A DNA stretch of 64,000 bases. Source: Neodiprion pinetum (Eukaryota; Arthropoda; Insecta; Hymenoptera; Diprionidae). The notes under the pieces are model-generated. The model searched no databases. It was not told where the DNA came from and saw only the letters and a list, made by a program, of their open reading frames with translations. How positions within the stretch are numbered: the first letter of the stretch is position 1; every line of letters begins with the position of its first letter. The position numbers and the translations under genes are program-made. Below, in pieces: positions 11,126 through 23,274 of the stretch. The DNA is taken from NCBI RefSeq assembly GCF_021155775.2, contig NC_060238.1, positions 11,619,551 to 11,683,550 on the forward strand, given 5' to 3'.

Positions 11126-11402
11126 TGACCAAACCACTCCATAAATATAACGCTTAGTTCAGACTAATTTTCACGGATATGAATTATTGAAATTTTGACA
11201 CCGTTTTCCCTCTGAATTGAACTGGCTTTGATATAGAAATGGTCACTTACCTTTTGTTGTTAACTGTTGGTTGGGGCTCTGTGGGGCGGCTCTGCGTGCT
11301 CGGCGAGGACTGGATACGGTATTGAGTGACTGATTATTTAGCTTTTATCAGTTTGAAAACTGTGTATCTTTACTTCTGGTGTTTCAAATAAAAGAATAAA
11401 TA
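11126..11402 (-). other. probable leader or LTR DNA upstream of the gag pseudogene
   Basis: Non-coding DNA 5' of the gag frame. It is continuous with 11986-12540 once the inserted SINE is removed, as shown by the SINE's flanking direct repeat. It may be the 5' LTR/leader of the gag element; I see no second copy to prove it. Confidence 0.35.
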
Positions 11403-11973
11403 TTTTTTTCTAATTCACCAGTTGTTCAAATTTACATATTCTCAACAAAATTCTCTCGTAGATTAATGATTTGCACACCCGGATCTCATTTATTAGACGG
11501 CATTGCCGTCTTACGGGCTTCTCATCGGAAGCAAAGGATTGAAAAGGGTAAACATAAACATCTACACACTACAGTCTCCTTACATCGTGCATGCAGAGAA
11601 GAAATTCTTACTCATACAAATCGGGCACATGAAAACAAATTTGAACTCACTGGTTATGAGAGAAATTAAAGACAACAGAGTCAGGGCGGCTAGGTTGTCT
11701 AGTGAAGTAAGTCTCCGGTAAAGCATCGCTAGATTCCAGGTTCGATTCCTGGCTCCGTCGTTAATTTTTCTAATTCACCAGTTGTTCAAATTTACATATT
11801 CTCAACAAAATTCTCTCGTAGATTAATGATTTGCACACCCGCATCTCATTTATTAGACGGCATTGCCGTCTTACGGGCTTCTCATCGGAAGCAAAGGATT
11901 GAAACGGGTAAACATAAACATCTACACACTACAGTCTCCTTACATCGTGCATGCAGAGAAGAAATTTTTACTA
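11403..11973 (+). mobile_element. tRNA-type SINE, tandem dimer
   Basis: Two direct repeats of a ~250 bp body (from about 11410 and 11767) flank a tRNA-like segment at 11685-11759. That segment has an A-box-like GGCTAGGTTGTCTAGTG and an exact B-box GGTTCGATTCC, so RNA polymerase III transcription is plausible. The bodies share a small hairpin, AGACGGCATTGCCGTCT. The whole unit lies between 13 bp direct repeats (AAAAGAATAAATA at 11390-11402 and 11974-11986), as expected for retroposition. The left body lacks its own tRNA head, so this is one and a half to two units inserted together. The same arrangement occurs at 57177-57661. Confidence 0.75.
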
Positions 11974-11985
11974 AAAAGAATAAAT

Positions 11986-12540
11986 AATTATACTACATTT
12001 CTTGTTGAAGACTGAATGACCAAAATGAATGACGACTGTCTGACGACTCTGACACTCTCTGACTTCTTTCTTCAAAAGATTTGCGTGCTTTTGTCTAAAC
12101 TACTTCCTGATTGTTTACCAGTATCCTTAAGGCATGCTGGACCAATCAGGAGGTCCTAATAAAATTTTGAGTCTTTTCATTTGTCAAGACTACCCCCGCC
12201 CTTCGGGTACGGTGAAGCATGAGAATTTATCATGAACTATCCCGGCTTTTCCACACGTGCGGGTGGGAATTTCCGTGCTGTGTTTTGTATATATATACTA
12301 AAGATATCCATATTTTATGTTTGGGCCAATACTGCCCAAACAGACACTGGAGATAGACCCATACGGATCTATCCGTTGCACGGTCATTTGGTTCCTCTTG
12401 GGGAGTTTGTATATACGAGTCTGTTTGGATAAGGATTGTCCAGAAGAATTATCTAAACAGTAACGTTATTGATAGGTTAGGGTGTTCATTTCCCGAAGTA
12501 GTAAAAAGTAATAAAGAGAGCCGTATGCATACAATGCATA
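11986..12540. other. non-coding flank of the SINE insertion
   Basis: No coding signal. It continues the sequence interrupted by the SINE and contains small inverted words such as TCCAAACAGAC. It may be part of an LTR belonging to the gag element at 9574-11080; unproven. Confidence 0.35.
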
Positions 12541-13090
12541 CGTTTACATTTGAGTTCCGTCGCGTAGAGACACATTTTTGACAGTGTGTGAAGCTTGTTG
12601 ATGTCTGCACACATGTACTATATGTAGAATTTTGTAAAGTTAATTCACTTAACCACTTTGAACGGCGGGCCGTTTATTATTGCTCATATGAAATACAACA
12701 TATCATACTATTAGCAAAAAAATTTGCTAGATCAGAGTACGATTTCGAAATTTTTAGGTAAGTCGAAAAATAAACGACGAAGCCAGGAATCGAACCTGGT
12801 ATCTAGAGATGCTTTACCGGAGACTTACTCCACTAGACCACCTAGCCGCCCTGACTACAGTGTCGTTTGTTTCTCTCATCACCTGTATTTCGAAGATTGT
12901 TGTTTTCGTGTGCCATTAAATCTATTTACATTTGAGTTTCGTCGCATAAAGACACATTTTTGACGGTGTGTAAAGCTTGTTGCTGTGTGCGCACATGTGG
13001 TATATGTGGAATTTTGTGAATTCAATTCACTCAACCACTTTAAACTGCGGGCCGTTTATTATTGCTAAAATGAAATACAACATATCATAT

Positions 13091-13373
13091 TGTAACGTAC
13101 TTTGACGTTACGGATAATAAATATGGATCCGCGAGTTTAATTATCAAGTCAAAAGGAATCAAGAGCGCGAATAAAATGTTGTGAAAATGCTTTAATGCAA
13201 AATATGTGTTTCTCGTTTGAAGTCTGAAACAAGACTGTTTTTGCAATAATGTTAGTTGACGCAGCAACCTTATTCTTTTGAAAGACATAAGAGGTTTATA
13301 AACGTCTTTTATCTATGCTGACTACTAGATCATTGAAGAGGGGGCAAAACGGGTGATTTCACCCTTTGTAACA
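13091..13373 (-). repeat. 3' LTR of the gag-only element
   Basis: Nearly identical to 16427-16709 and of the same length. Differences I noticed are few, for example AAAAGGAATC against AAAAGAAATC and GAGCGCGAAT against GAGCGTGAAT. Confidence 0.9.
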
Positions 13374-14690
13374 CTACTCCATCCCGAGGAAAAGAGTCGT
13401 CCTGACTCGGGAAAGGTAAAACCAATTGTAAAAGTGATCTAGCAGTCAGTGCTCAAAGGTGAGTTGAAGCTGTGTCTCTAAAAATTTAAGAACTCCCTTT
13501 TTTACTATCTGGCATTTGCCCACAGTCTCAAGGTAAACCACAGAAAACCTTGAGCAGATAGTTGAGCGTTAAATAACTTCAAAAATTTATGTGCCTTGTT
13601 TTTACAAAGGTCAGTGTTATTGAGTGTTGTGTATCTTCATGAATTTAAAGACATCAAAATCATCCGGATCGTCGTCGAAAAGAAAATTCATTCCTCTTCG
13701 GGGAAAATAGTCCGGTGAATCAAACACAGATGAGTTCGACGAGGCGGGAAACCATAAATGGAAGAACTCTGGGTCCTAGGCAACGTAAAGGCTGATTCTC
13801 TCTGAGAACCGACACAGGAAACAGGAAAAAGAAATGGGTGACTGAATCCAGGACTTCTTCAGAAACAGCACACCCTAGAGTTTGGAGGACAAATGTGAGT
13901 GATGGTATAACAATTCAAATTCACTAAGTGAATTTGGAAGAATACACGAATGAAATAAATTAAATATGTATTCAAAAGAAAAGAAACGATCTTATCTGAA
14001 TCATTTCTGCGTCCTTCTTCAAAATAAGACCACCAGTCATCTTCAGGAATCAGGGAAAGATTGGATGGGAAAAGGCTGTGTCAAGTAACCTGAAAAAGTA
14101 CTCGCAAAAACTGACACTTAAGGTTAATAAAATGTGAAAATCAAGCAATCGCTCATCGACCTCGAAAATAATCATAGCTCTTTTCACATTAATAAACCAA
14201 AGCCTATCCGACACAAAACTCGATTCCGGAGAAAAAGGTTTTAGAAAAACTTGGTCGGCTGTAGTTTCTGCAATTATAACCAAAACAGGAGCCGATAAAG
14301 AAGAAAAGGTTTGATTTTACTAGCCAATCTTCATGAACCTCATGAATAGTGCTGAGTAGCTCTAAAGAAATACTCGATTCTTCCTCACGAGAACGGGAAC
14401 TAACTCGAGCAAAAGAAGTTTCTGGGAAAACTCGCAAATAAACAATCTACTCTGAGCTCAGACGAGCGAATGAGAAGATCGAAATTTTGCATCATTAAAT
14501 GAGATTCGAAGTCGCGAAAATTACCTAACCTTCGACGAGTTTCATTTCCCTGACAGGCAATAAAATAGGTTGGGAATGCCTGTCACGCATAACCAAAATA
14601 ATTCAAAGAAAGAGGTTAACTCCAGTGATGATTTTATATAAAAACGTCGGAAACAAGTTCCTCAAACCAGCCTCAGAAGAAGAGCTAGTT
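13374..14690 (-). other. internal region without recognisable genes
   Basis: The part of the LTR element where pol would be expected. Open frames are below 80 codons and show no RT, RNase H or integrase motif. Just inside the 3' LTR the coding strand reads GGGATGGAGTAG, a possible short polypurine tract. Confidence 0.5.
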
Positions 14691-16190
14691 TTAGGATTGA
14701 GGATTTTCTTCCCCAACCTCTTTATCTCTTCTTCGCCAATTATAGGAATCTGAATGCAAGTTTTGTATCATTTCTCTACTATTTTTTTTAAGTAAAAAGC
14801 AATGATTGGCATCAAGTCCTATTTTATGACAAAATAAACAAGTTACTACATTTTGATCTGTCGTAACTGCGCCTCTAATTTCGTGTTTGTTATTCTGATT
14901 CTGAAGAGAACCACGATTTTCACGATTATAATACTTGTTATTATTTTTATTTCTGTAGTTTTGAGGCTTTGACTCCTCCGAGTGTTCAAAACCTCGTCTT
15001 GCTGAGGTGCTCTTGGACACCTCAATCCGACGAAACCGGTTCAACCCAAAATATTGTTTCCTCATTGCCTCCACCTCGAGGGCTTTGGCCGTTACCTCCC
15101 GCAAAGAAGTGAGACCCGATGTCCCAACGGCCATTTTAATTTCTGGATCATTGATTGCGTTTAAGAAAGCTTGTGTCGCTAATAAATTACGAAACGGCTC
15201 GTGATCTGGCAAAGCTACACGAGAAAGCCGTTCAATATCTTGACTAAGAGACGCGAGGTCTTCGTCTCGTCCTTGTCTTCTTGTCTGTAATTGAGCTGTG
15301 TATAGTTTTGTCAAGTGGTCATTTCCGTATCTTAACTTAAGTGCGGAGCTAAGTTTTTCATAGTCGGAAATTTTATCCTCTGACAATGCCGTTAAAACAT
15401 TCAAAGCCGGCGTTCGAAGACAAGAGACAAGACTGTGGGCCCTCATGGCGGAGTCTCACTGGTTATGTTTTGCAATCGTAATAAACTGGCGTTCATAATC
15501 TGCCCATGGAATCTTTCCATTAAAAATTGGCGGTTTTGAAGGATAAAAAGGTTTCTCGTTAATTTGAGAAGCAACCCCAGGAAATCTTGTATTATTTAAT
15601 TGGCTTAAATGGGAATAACGAGGTTGAACGTGAGGAAAAGGCTCGGAAAAGCCAACCTCATTATTAACTGTTACTCTACCAATTGGGGATTCATCTATTC
15701 CCCTAATAAAAGGCACAGACCTTGAGTCTCGTACATCCTGGAACTGTCCTGGATGTTGGACCTGTCGAACAGCAGGAACGGGAACAGAAGAGGGAACAGG
15801 AGAGGGAAGCGGAGTAACGACTCTGGAACCTCGTGGGGTGACAGCCGGTTCTCCTGAGCCGCTCACCTGATGAACAGCCTGAAGAGCTGCCACAGTCGTC
15901 CGGAACAGTTCGTGCAGACTGGTCTCGGATCGTTTTTGAGCTTCTCTATCAAGCCTGCGGTGCTCCAACTGAGAGGCAATTTCCCTTTCTCGTTGTTCTC
16001 GTTCTCTTTTTCGCTGCTCCAACTGAGAGGCAAGTTCTCTTTCTCGTTGTTCCTGTTCTCTTTTTCGCTGTTCTTGTTGAATGACAATTTCTTGCTTTCG
16101 CTGCTCTTGTTGATCAAGAAGCAGCTGAAGAAGTTGCTGTTGTTGGCGCTCAGCGGCTTCTTGTTGTTGAGACATGATCTTCAGATTCAT
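14691..16190 (-). pseudogene. gag: gag polyprotein with one internal stop
   Basis: A single frame from the ATG at 16190, interrupted by one TGA at 15456-15458. It starts with a Gln/Arg/Glu-rich repeated segment (Q-E-Q-R-K-R-E-x units, about residues 5-95), probably coiled coil. A Pro/Val-rich stretch follows, then the capsid-like region with P-P-I-F-N-G-K-I-P-W-A-D-Y-E-R-Q-F and, after the stop, S-L-V-S-C-L-R-T-P-A-L-N-V-L. Near the C terminus C-L-F-C-H-K-I-G-L-D-A-N-H-C resembles a CCHC knuckle whose His position holds Leu. The stop falls where such gag proteins usually have Trp, so TGG to TGA is likely. The 5' UTR to the LTR is about 240 bp. Confidence 0.8.
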
Positions 16191-16407
16191 GATCGTTGTT
16201 GAGATTGATCATAGATCAATTTGAGAGATTGTCGAAGGAATTGGATGAGGGTCCACTGAAGGTGATGGAATCGTTTCAGGGACCCGCGGATTCTCCATAA
16301 CGAAAGGTTTTTCTCCGCCACTTTCCCTTCGACGTGAGCGCGTCACACGACTGTTGCTCATAGTTTATTTCACGCACTGAATTGACTTAATTGAAAAGAA
16401 ACTCAAG

Positions 16408-16425
16408 ATCCCGCTTCTGACACCA
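16408..16425 (-). promoter_or_regulatory. primer-binding site, tRNA-Leu type
   Basis: On the minus strand it reads TGGTGTCAGAAGCGGGAT, starting one base after the 5' LTR. Its first part is complementary to the eukaryotic tRNA-Leu 3' end (CTTCTGACACCA). It would prime minus-strand DNA synthesis. Confidence 0.75.
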
Positions 16426-16426
16426 A

Positions 16427-16709
16427 TGTAACGTACTTTGACGTTACGGATAATAAATATGGATCCGCGAGTTTAATTATCAAGTCAAAAGAAATCAAGA
16501 GCGTGAATAAAATGTTGTGAAAATGCTTTAATGCAAAATATGTGTTTCTCGTTTGAAGTCTGAAACAAGACTGTTTTTGCAATAATGTTAGTTGACGCAG
16601 CAACCTTATTCTTTTGAAAGACATAAGAGGTTTATAAACGTCTTTTATCTATGCTGACTACTAGATCATTAAAGAGGGGGCAAAACGGGTGATTTCACGC
16701 TTTGTAACA
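16427..16709 (-). repeat. 5' LTR of the gag-only element
   Basis: 283 bp, matching 13091-13373; begins TGTTACAAAG and ends ACGTTACA on the minus strand. Confidence 0.9.
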
Positions 16710-16939
16710 ATATTATTGGCGAGAAAAATTTGCTAGATCAGAGTACAATTCCGAAATTTTCGGGTAAGTTGAAAAATTAACGACGGAGCCATGAATCGAA
16801 CCTGATATCCAGAGATGCTTTACCGGAGACTTACTTCCCTGGACCACCTAGCCGCCCTGACTACAGTCGGAGACTCAAAATAAAAAATAGGAAATATAAA
16901 TGTATTCAATGATAAATTGAAAGCTAATCAAAAATAAAA

Positions 16940-17797
16940 CTAGTGGGTAGGGGCAGAGGACATCGAGGATGTGACACCTTGTCTTTGAGTCGGCTGCTCG
17001 GAGTTACCTTGGCGCGGGGCGTAGTTTTGTTGACGGTTGGTTCTTCGAATATTTTGAACTTCTTGTTGATTCTCCTCGTCATTCCTCTTGGTTTTAAATA
17101 TCATCGTTACCAGCTTTGCTTCTTCATGTGCTGTTGCTGTCTTTGAAGCCTTATCCAAGGTCAAGGTTTCAAGTTTGAAAAAAGCTTGTCGAATTTCATC
17201 GTCTTTCACTCCAGCTAATAGTTGGTCCTAAATTGCGTCATCTGCATCCGTGAATTTACAATCGACATCCATTTCTTACAGCGCTGCGATTAATTGACCT
17301 ATCGTTTCTTTGTCTTCTTGCCCCCGACGTCTAAATTTCGATCTCATCACCGTCAGGTTCTTTTTTGGTTGGATATAATTTGAATTACTTCCTCGAGTTC
17401 TACCTCTTTTGGATTTTTTGGTGTGCAAATCTTTTTAATTAGTGCGTCTTTGCGTCCAGCTTGGTCAGGAAAATCGCTCTCTTCTTGTCTTTGTTGGTCA
17501 CCTTATTTGCTTTGAAATAGAACTCCATCCTTTTCATAAATTGTTCCCATTCATCTATATCCAAGTCAAAATCGATTTTTGAGTTTGACTCCATTTTTGA
17601 AAGTCTTTTATCCTCTGTCCCTGAGTTTGAATTTTCTTTACGCTGGGCTTGGTCTTCTTCTAATACCTTTTCTTTAATATTTTCCTTAAATCATCTAGTC
17701 GTTCATATTCTTCGATTTCAGAATTTCTTCCTTGTGATTCAGCAATTACATCCGTTTTTGATAATTCATTTATCCATGATATCTCTTTACTTGACAT
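16940..17797 (-). pseudogene. gag: third gag pseudogene, frameshifted
   Basis: Read on the minus strand from an ATG at 17797, with frameshifts, this gives a gypsy-type gag. An N-terminal acidic and Lys-rich part is followed by D-E-W-E-Q-F-M-K-R-M-E-F-Y-F-K-A-N (from about 17555) and later K-D-D-E-I-R-Q-A-F-F-K-L-E-T-L-T-L-D-K-A in the open segment 16940-17209. These are hallmarks of the capsid region of Ty3/gypsy gag. At least two frameshifts and several stops separate the parts. The C-terminal tail is Gln/Arg/Thr-rich with no zinc knuckle seen. No LTR or pol was recognised beside it. Confidence 0.65.
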
Positions 17798-18092
17798 TAC
17801 CAGTTGAACAGCCATGCTGCTTCAGAGTTTTGGTTGCGCACGTTTTTCCAATTTTCTTCTCGTCGCCACTGAAGAGTATTTCGAATGACTTGGATAACAC
17901 TTGGTCTCATACGTATAATCGTTTATTGGAATCCAATGTATACAGCGGCTCAACTCTCACGAGCGCGTCTACAGGTGCCTCTGTGGCGTGGCACACGGCC
18001 CCGTATACACACACACATCTACATATTACTCTTACTCACTCACTCACTCACGTACTTGTTCCCCTACCTTGGGCGCTCACATCCATACACTA
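17798..18092. other. non-coding, with short CA and CACT runs
   Basis: Contains CACACACACA at about 18008 and repeated CTCACTCACTCAC at about 18035-18048. Could be the LTR/leader of the gag pseudogene, without proof. Confidence 0.4.
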
Positions 18093-18182
18093 CAGCTATC
18101 TTGCAGGTCAGTCAGCCATCTTACTAGTCAGTCAGCCATCTTGCATGTTAGTCCGCCATCTTGCATGTTAGTCAGCCCGTCT
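18093..18182. repeat. 20 bp minisatellite, 4-5 copies
   Basis: Units such as CAGCCATCTTGCATGTTAGT start at about 18093, 18113, 18133, 18153 and 18173 with a few substitutions. Confidence 0.8.
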
Positions 18183-18330
18183 TGCTGTTTACATTGGTTG
18201 GGTCAGGTTGGCTTGAGTCGGTAACACACCGATGCTCGGTCGGTAACAACCTGCCTGCTGTTCACATTGGTTGAGTCAGGTAAGCTTGGATCGGTTACGC
18301 ACTGACACTTGGTCCGAAACAAACCGACTG
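18183..18330. repeat. ~73 bp tandem duplication
   Basis: The segment from CTGTTTACATTGGTTG (about 18184) recurs as CTGTTCACATTGGTTG (about 18257), each followed by GTCAGG and a degenerate remainder. Confidence 0.6.
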
Positions 18331-18689
18331 CAGGCGAGGCGCGTCCTGCGGCACCCTATGAGGTCGGTAAGTCAGTTTGAACCACAACCCACCCTATTAA
18401 CTATCATTTTCAGTATATTTGAAAATAAAAATAGTCGATTTTTTTTTATACAGTCTGATAAACATACAAAATAGCTTCCTTTTCGACATCACAATGTGAG
18501 TACATTATATATAACGTTATATTCTGTGTATTTAGAATATTATGTGGATCATCCATACATTATCACATCACTTACACATATAATCACTCAGTAAAATCCT
18601 ATATTCCGAATATGTCATCTATTTGAAGTAATAATACTGTTAATCATGAATGCATTTGATATCAGAGATTTTACCTATCACAGTAAGTA

Positions 18690-19062
18690 TACAGGGTGAG
18701 CACGATGAGTTGGCCACCCGCCTCCAAAATCTAGCCGTGTGATAATTTGAGGAATTTTTTGCATGATTTTCAGAGAAATTGCGACGATCTCTCCGATAGC
18801 AAAGTCGGAATTTTTTTAGACACAACCGTTTTTGCGCGCGAAGAAAAAATTTTCGATTTCGGGACTGAAAATAGGGTTGAATTTTTTTTCTGAAAATACG
18901 CAAAATCCCGAGGGCAGATATCGAGAATTTTCCGGGACCAATCACCCAGAAATGAATCTCAAAATTCGAACTTTTTGTCAAAAATTCGGTACTAACTGGC
19001 GGAACAGGTGGAATTGAAATATCTGGCAAAATCGACCAGCGCCAACTTCACCCGAGTCCAAG
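18690..19062. other. possible MITE end
   Basis: Starts with ACAGGGTGAGCACGATGAG, a CAGGGTG-type terminus like those of the element at 8542, and includes a run of inverted words. I could not find the matching right end, so only a terminus-like sequence is claimed. Confidence 0.35.
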
Positions 19063-22000
19063 TAGCGGTATACGATATGTCATTGACGATTCTGCGGGAT
19101 GAGTTTCGTTGGACTGACTTTCTCTGTTTGCAGCCAGGCGAGCAGCAGGATTAGTAGTTTGAAAATATCTGCATTAAGAGAAGCGTGACAAAAACGTCCG
19201 CATTTGAAATTATCAATGACAATTAACACGAAAACAGCATAACGGGAGCATAACAAGCATTTTGTTATCATCGGTAGCCAGTGACAACCGTTTTAGCGCG
19301 GAGGTTAGCGAACGCTCGCTCGTGGCCGATCCGGCCGATCAAGATCCCGCAATTACCGTTTGCTGACGCGGCGACGATGAGATGATGTAGCGCAAGAATT
19401 GCAATTTTTTCGAAAATGATCATTGAATCAACCCGATTCTGTCAAAGTGCAGCCTGATTGACAAAGGCTCCTCACTCTTATTTTACACAAAAACGATTTG
19501 GAAAAACGGACAGAACCCACCCAAATTTTGACAGTGTATTGCTTGTGTTATGCCCCGACGTACCGCCTTGGCGTACCTTTTTCAAAAATTCCATTTCATT
19601 TCATTGCTTTAATTTCTTCAATGCACAGATATCATTTCATCAAAATCTCATATTCTAATAACGGCGAGTTCCACCCCTCCTGGCGAAAGTCACGTAGAGA
19701 CCAACGATGATCCCTTGTATAAGGTTCAACTTTCTTCTATTCAACTGGTACCAAGAACTGAGATGAGAGACTGCTGAGTTAGTATCAGTAGCGCTCAGCC
19801 TGGAAATATCCCTCTTTTTAAATTGAAATTATAATCAATAACTAGGATAAACCACTACCTTCAGAACCATCAAATTAAAATAGATTACTCATTGGAATGT
19901 ATGAATGAATGTGTGAACATTGCATGCAAATATCTTTTGTTCATATCTTCAATGTGTCACCGACGAGATTGAGAATCGTCGGAACACCGTCGAAGAGCGA
20001 GAAGTAACGCTGACCATGTGGATTTGGGCACCAGGAGGTCGCCCTCGCACCTCATTGGCTAATTACCGTTGTAACTAATTACAACTGCAGCTCCTTGGAC
20101 CCTCGGGCCCAAGAAGCCGCGTCTTTCGTCTGTCAAGTCGCGAAGTGCGTGGCCGTAAACCCGGATTAGCCCTCTCGAGCAATAGTAGCGTTCGGAAAAT
20201 CTTAGTTGTGACCGGCCTAAAGTCTCGCTCTAATTCGTCAAATTTGAGCATTCAGTTATCCTGTTAATTGCAAAAGACTCACTATCTTCTACATTTCCAT
20301 CTTTTCTGTTCTTTACTAAATCTCGTCATTTCGCGAATAGACATTTTTATGATATTCCATTTTCCTTAATTAAATTGAGTTTGGCCCTGATTAAAACGAA
20401 TCAGGTAATTCTAAGTAATAATAATAATAATTACACTATCGTTTTAATAAATAATCGCTCCAATCAATTTTAACTTATTATCAAAATCACAAAACAGACA
20501 CTTTCAAACTTTCGATAACAAGATATCATCCCAAATTCACGAAGACTAAGTGACCGGCGTTCAACATCATTCAATTCATCAACTCTTCCAAATTTGAGGT
20601 GAGGCCCCCTGGTCCAGCATTCTACCGACGCAGACCGACACGATCCGACGGCTCTCAATCTCGTCGACCGATTCACCAAAAAGCTAAGTCAATCCGAGTG
20701 TTAATCTTCAAAATTAGACGAATTCTTGTTTCACCTTGATAATCAAAAACTACTTCAGTAAATTCACAAAAACCAAGTCTAGAATTGGTGGCTAGCTTCA
20801 CTACCCCCAATTAAATTGTACTTATTGTTTCCAAGAACTAACGAATAAGACTTGATAATTATATATAAATAATCGATTTAAGATAATCTAAAAAGAGAGA
20901 TACAATACAATAATCACGACCAGCTAGTTATAACCATCGTTCAGAGTAGATGTTCCCGGTACCAAATAATACTCTCCTCTAGAATAGTATAACACATGAT
21001 TTTTATAAACTTGAAGACTTCATAAATTGTTATTTTCGGCTCATATATATATATTTATCACCATTGATTGTTACCAAATATTTCAATAATCAAATCGAAA
21101 TAGAATATACTTCATCTTTTACCAGTCAAATTATATTAATCATTTATTTTGAACGACCTTTTTCCTATTTTTATTATTGTAATTGCCTCAACAATTTGAA
21201 CAAACCTCACAGACCTGTACAGGACTATAGCAGCACGATCCTACAAATTACCGGCTTATCGAAAGGTGGGTCTTTTTCTTAGTTTTAATAATTATTCATT
21301 GTCGTTACGTGGGAGCTAGATTATTCAATTAATCATCAACTACCACCGCTCAGTTCCACCCTCACCCCCACGTAACACTCGTTCATCGCAAAATTCTAGG
21401 TCAGTTTATTTATATTCTGGAGAACGATGCCCGGAAATTGGTTAATTCTGACACCGTGTATTTACTTTCATACGTCAAATATTTCCGCGGCACCAAAGCA
21501 CATAGGTAGCCGATTTTTCTGTGATTCTAGTAGTAACAATAAGCGGAATATTTTCACGACCCAGCGTTATTTTCACTCGATGATCAGACCGGGGACAGTA
21601 AACTATGGTTCGAAATTATTTTCGAGGAAAATATGCCGTTGCATTTTGGAATTTCGTTAATTGTCCGACAAATTGATACGTAATGCGTGAGAACAAAATG
21701 ACTCGCATTTGTTTCGAACGAAACCCTTGCATTGCTCTCTACTTCGATACGAGAATCGTACTATTCTTATTCAGAAGACAGAGGTATGTGCGAAGCACGA
21801 CAGGCTGAGTTTTGTTAAAGTACGGCGGAAGTATGGCCGATGTTATAACAGGAGTAGAAGCATAAAGGAATAATCGTCAGGTTATCATTTACCTTTTACC
21901 TGTGATTTTTCCATTTCGTGGGTGACGAAGACGGTATTTTTTTGTAATTGCAATCGCAACGCTTCGCTTTCCATTTCAATTCAATGACAGATCGTCAATG

Positions 22001-22934
22001 ACGAGAATTAGCAAAATGATATTGAGTTTGTGAACCGGCGCAGAGATTTGATACTCAATTCTATACCAATCCTCACAGATATGGTAATACAAATGTTTGA
22101 TTAGTCTTCACGTGTGCGATGAAATATTTTGTTCCATTTAAAATATGTACAATGCGTCAATTCGGGAATCCGTTATTTTTTGAGATCGCGCATAGTATTG
22201 CACAACAAAATTATGCACCTTCCATACTCCTCGTATGTTAATCCGTCCTCCTCGCTGAAAATTTTTTCAACGAATGCTGAAATTCACAGGGACGCGGGCA
22301 TAATATTTGCAATGTTGCCCGCTACATTTCATACATTGAATAATGCATAATTACTTTACACTGCGTAATAAATATTCTCCGGCATTGCTTCGTGTTTGTC
22401 TTTCCCGGTTGGACTCATCTCTGTCAAACCATCGTTGTCTAAGATAATTTTGAAGAGTGCTCGGTTCGTTTCTTTTCGACTCTTGTACATAATCTCTGTG
22501 ACGGTGGCCATTTGCACATTGTCAACCCACACGTCGAACCCTATGCTTAACTGTACTTGATGACAATTTAAAAATGATGATTATCTTATCAAAATTAGTG
22601 ACAATTTAGTGTAAAAGTATTACCAACAGATCGTTTTCCGCTAGTCGGTGCTGTTACTTTCAGGACAATTTAAAAAGTGTTGCATGAACTCGTTTCATTA
22701 ACGCATTTATTGGTTTTTGTGTTTCAATTGCAACTGTAGTCGCAGTTTCATAATGTAGCTACACAACGCTTTGTTGGAGACATTGAATTGATGCATTATT
22801 TACTAAGAATTCAATGCATTATGAAACGGACGTAACATTATTGTAAATGGTGTATTTTTTTACAGATCAGAAGTGCACCACCTCGACATACAAGGTCAAA
22901 TTTCTGAATCAAGGTGATCTGAAATACTGTATTT
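19063..22934. other. non-coding region, nothing recognised
   Basis: No open frame above 80 codons has recognisable content. It includes a GC-richer stretch near 19980-20200 and an inverted pair GTTACGTGGG / CCCACGTAAC at about 21304 and 21366 that could belong to an old LTR or MITE. Otherwise I see nothing to annotate. Confidence 0.5.
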
Positions 22935-23165
22935 GTGCGTGTACATAAAATTATTTTTGATCATTTCATTCATTTATTTATTTATTTACTTATTCATTTA
23001 ATTATTCATTCATTTATTCATTCATTGATTCATTCATTTATTTATTTGTTGATTCATTCATTGATCCATTCATCAATTCATTTATTCATTCATTCATTCA
23101 ATCATTTATTTATTTATTTATTTATTTATTCACTTATTCACTCAATTATTTTTTTATATTCCTTT
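22935..23165. repeat. ATTC/ATTT microsatellite
   Basis: Long interrupted runs of ATTC, ATTT and ATTG tetranucleotides. The open frame across it (Ile/His/Leu/Ser-rich) is a repeat artefact. Confidence 0.9.
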
Positions 23166-23274
23166 TTTCCTTTGCGTATGGCCAAATCGGTGGGGAAATC
23201 CTCTATGGACTACCCTCGGTAGGGTACCGTCACTCCCAGCAGTGTGAGACTCGCCTTACGGAATACCCACTAAA

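Larger units (their letters stand above)
13091..16709 (-). mobile_element. gag-only Ty3/gypsy-type LTR retrotransposon
   Basis: Two 283 bp LTRs bound the element, and 4 bp ATAT target duplications lie outside them (13087-13090 and 16710-16713), typical of 17.6/297-like gypsy elements. On its coding (minus) strand the LTR begins TGTTACAAAG and ends ACGTTACA. A primer-binding site complementary to the tRNA-Leu 3' end lies one base inside the 5' LTR. Only gag is present; the ~1.3 kb where pol would be encodes nothing recognisable. Such an element would need protease, RT and integrase from elsewhere. It sits inside a SINE unit, so it is younger than the array. Confidence 0.85.
12541..16865 (-). 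mobile_element. tRNA-type SINE tandem array, interrupted by an LTR element
   Basis: Two head-to-tail units on the minus strand, each with a tRNA-like head and a ~230 bp body. Unit 1 spans about 12549-12902 (tRNA-like at 12775-12851). Unit 2 starts at about 12903, is cut at 13090 by the LTR retrotransposon and resumes at 16714, with its tRNA-like head at 16781-16857. The tRNA-like parts carry the complement of B-box GGTTCGATTCC (one change in unit 2) and an A-box-like GGCTAGGTGGTCTAGTGG. The acceptor stem pairs only partly, so they are tRNA-derived rather than working tRNA genes. Body and leader are related to, but diverged from, the plus-strand SINEs at 11403 and 57177. Confidence 0.75.

Noticed and set aside
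11685..11759. Functional tRNA gene (also 12775-12851, 16781-16857, 57376-57449)
   Set aside because: B-box and T-arm are good, but the acceptor stem pairs only partly and the copies sit inside repeated SINE bodies.
22935..23222. 95-codon Ile/His/Ser-rich frame
   Set aside because: Translation of an ATTC/ATTT microsatellite.
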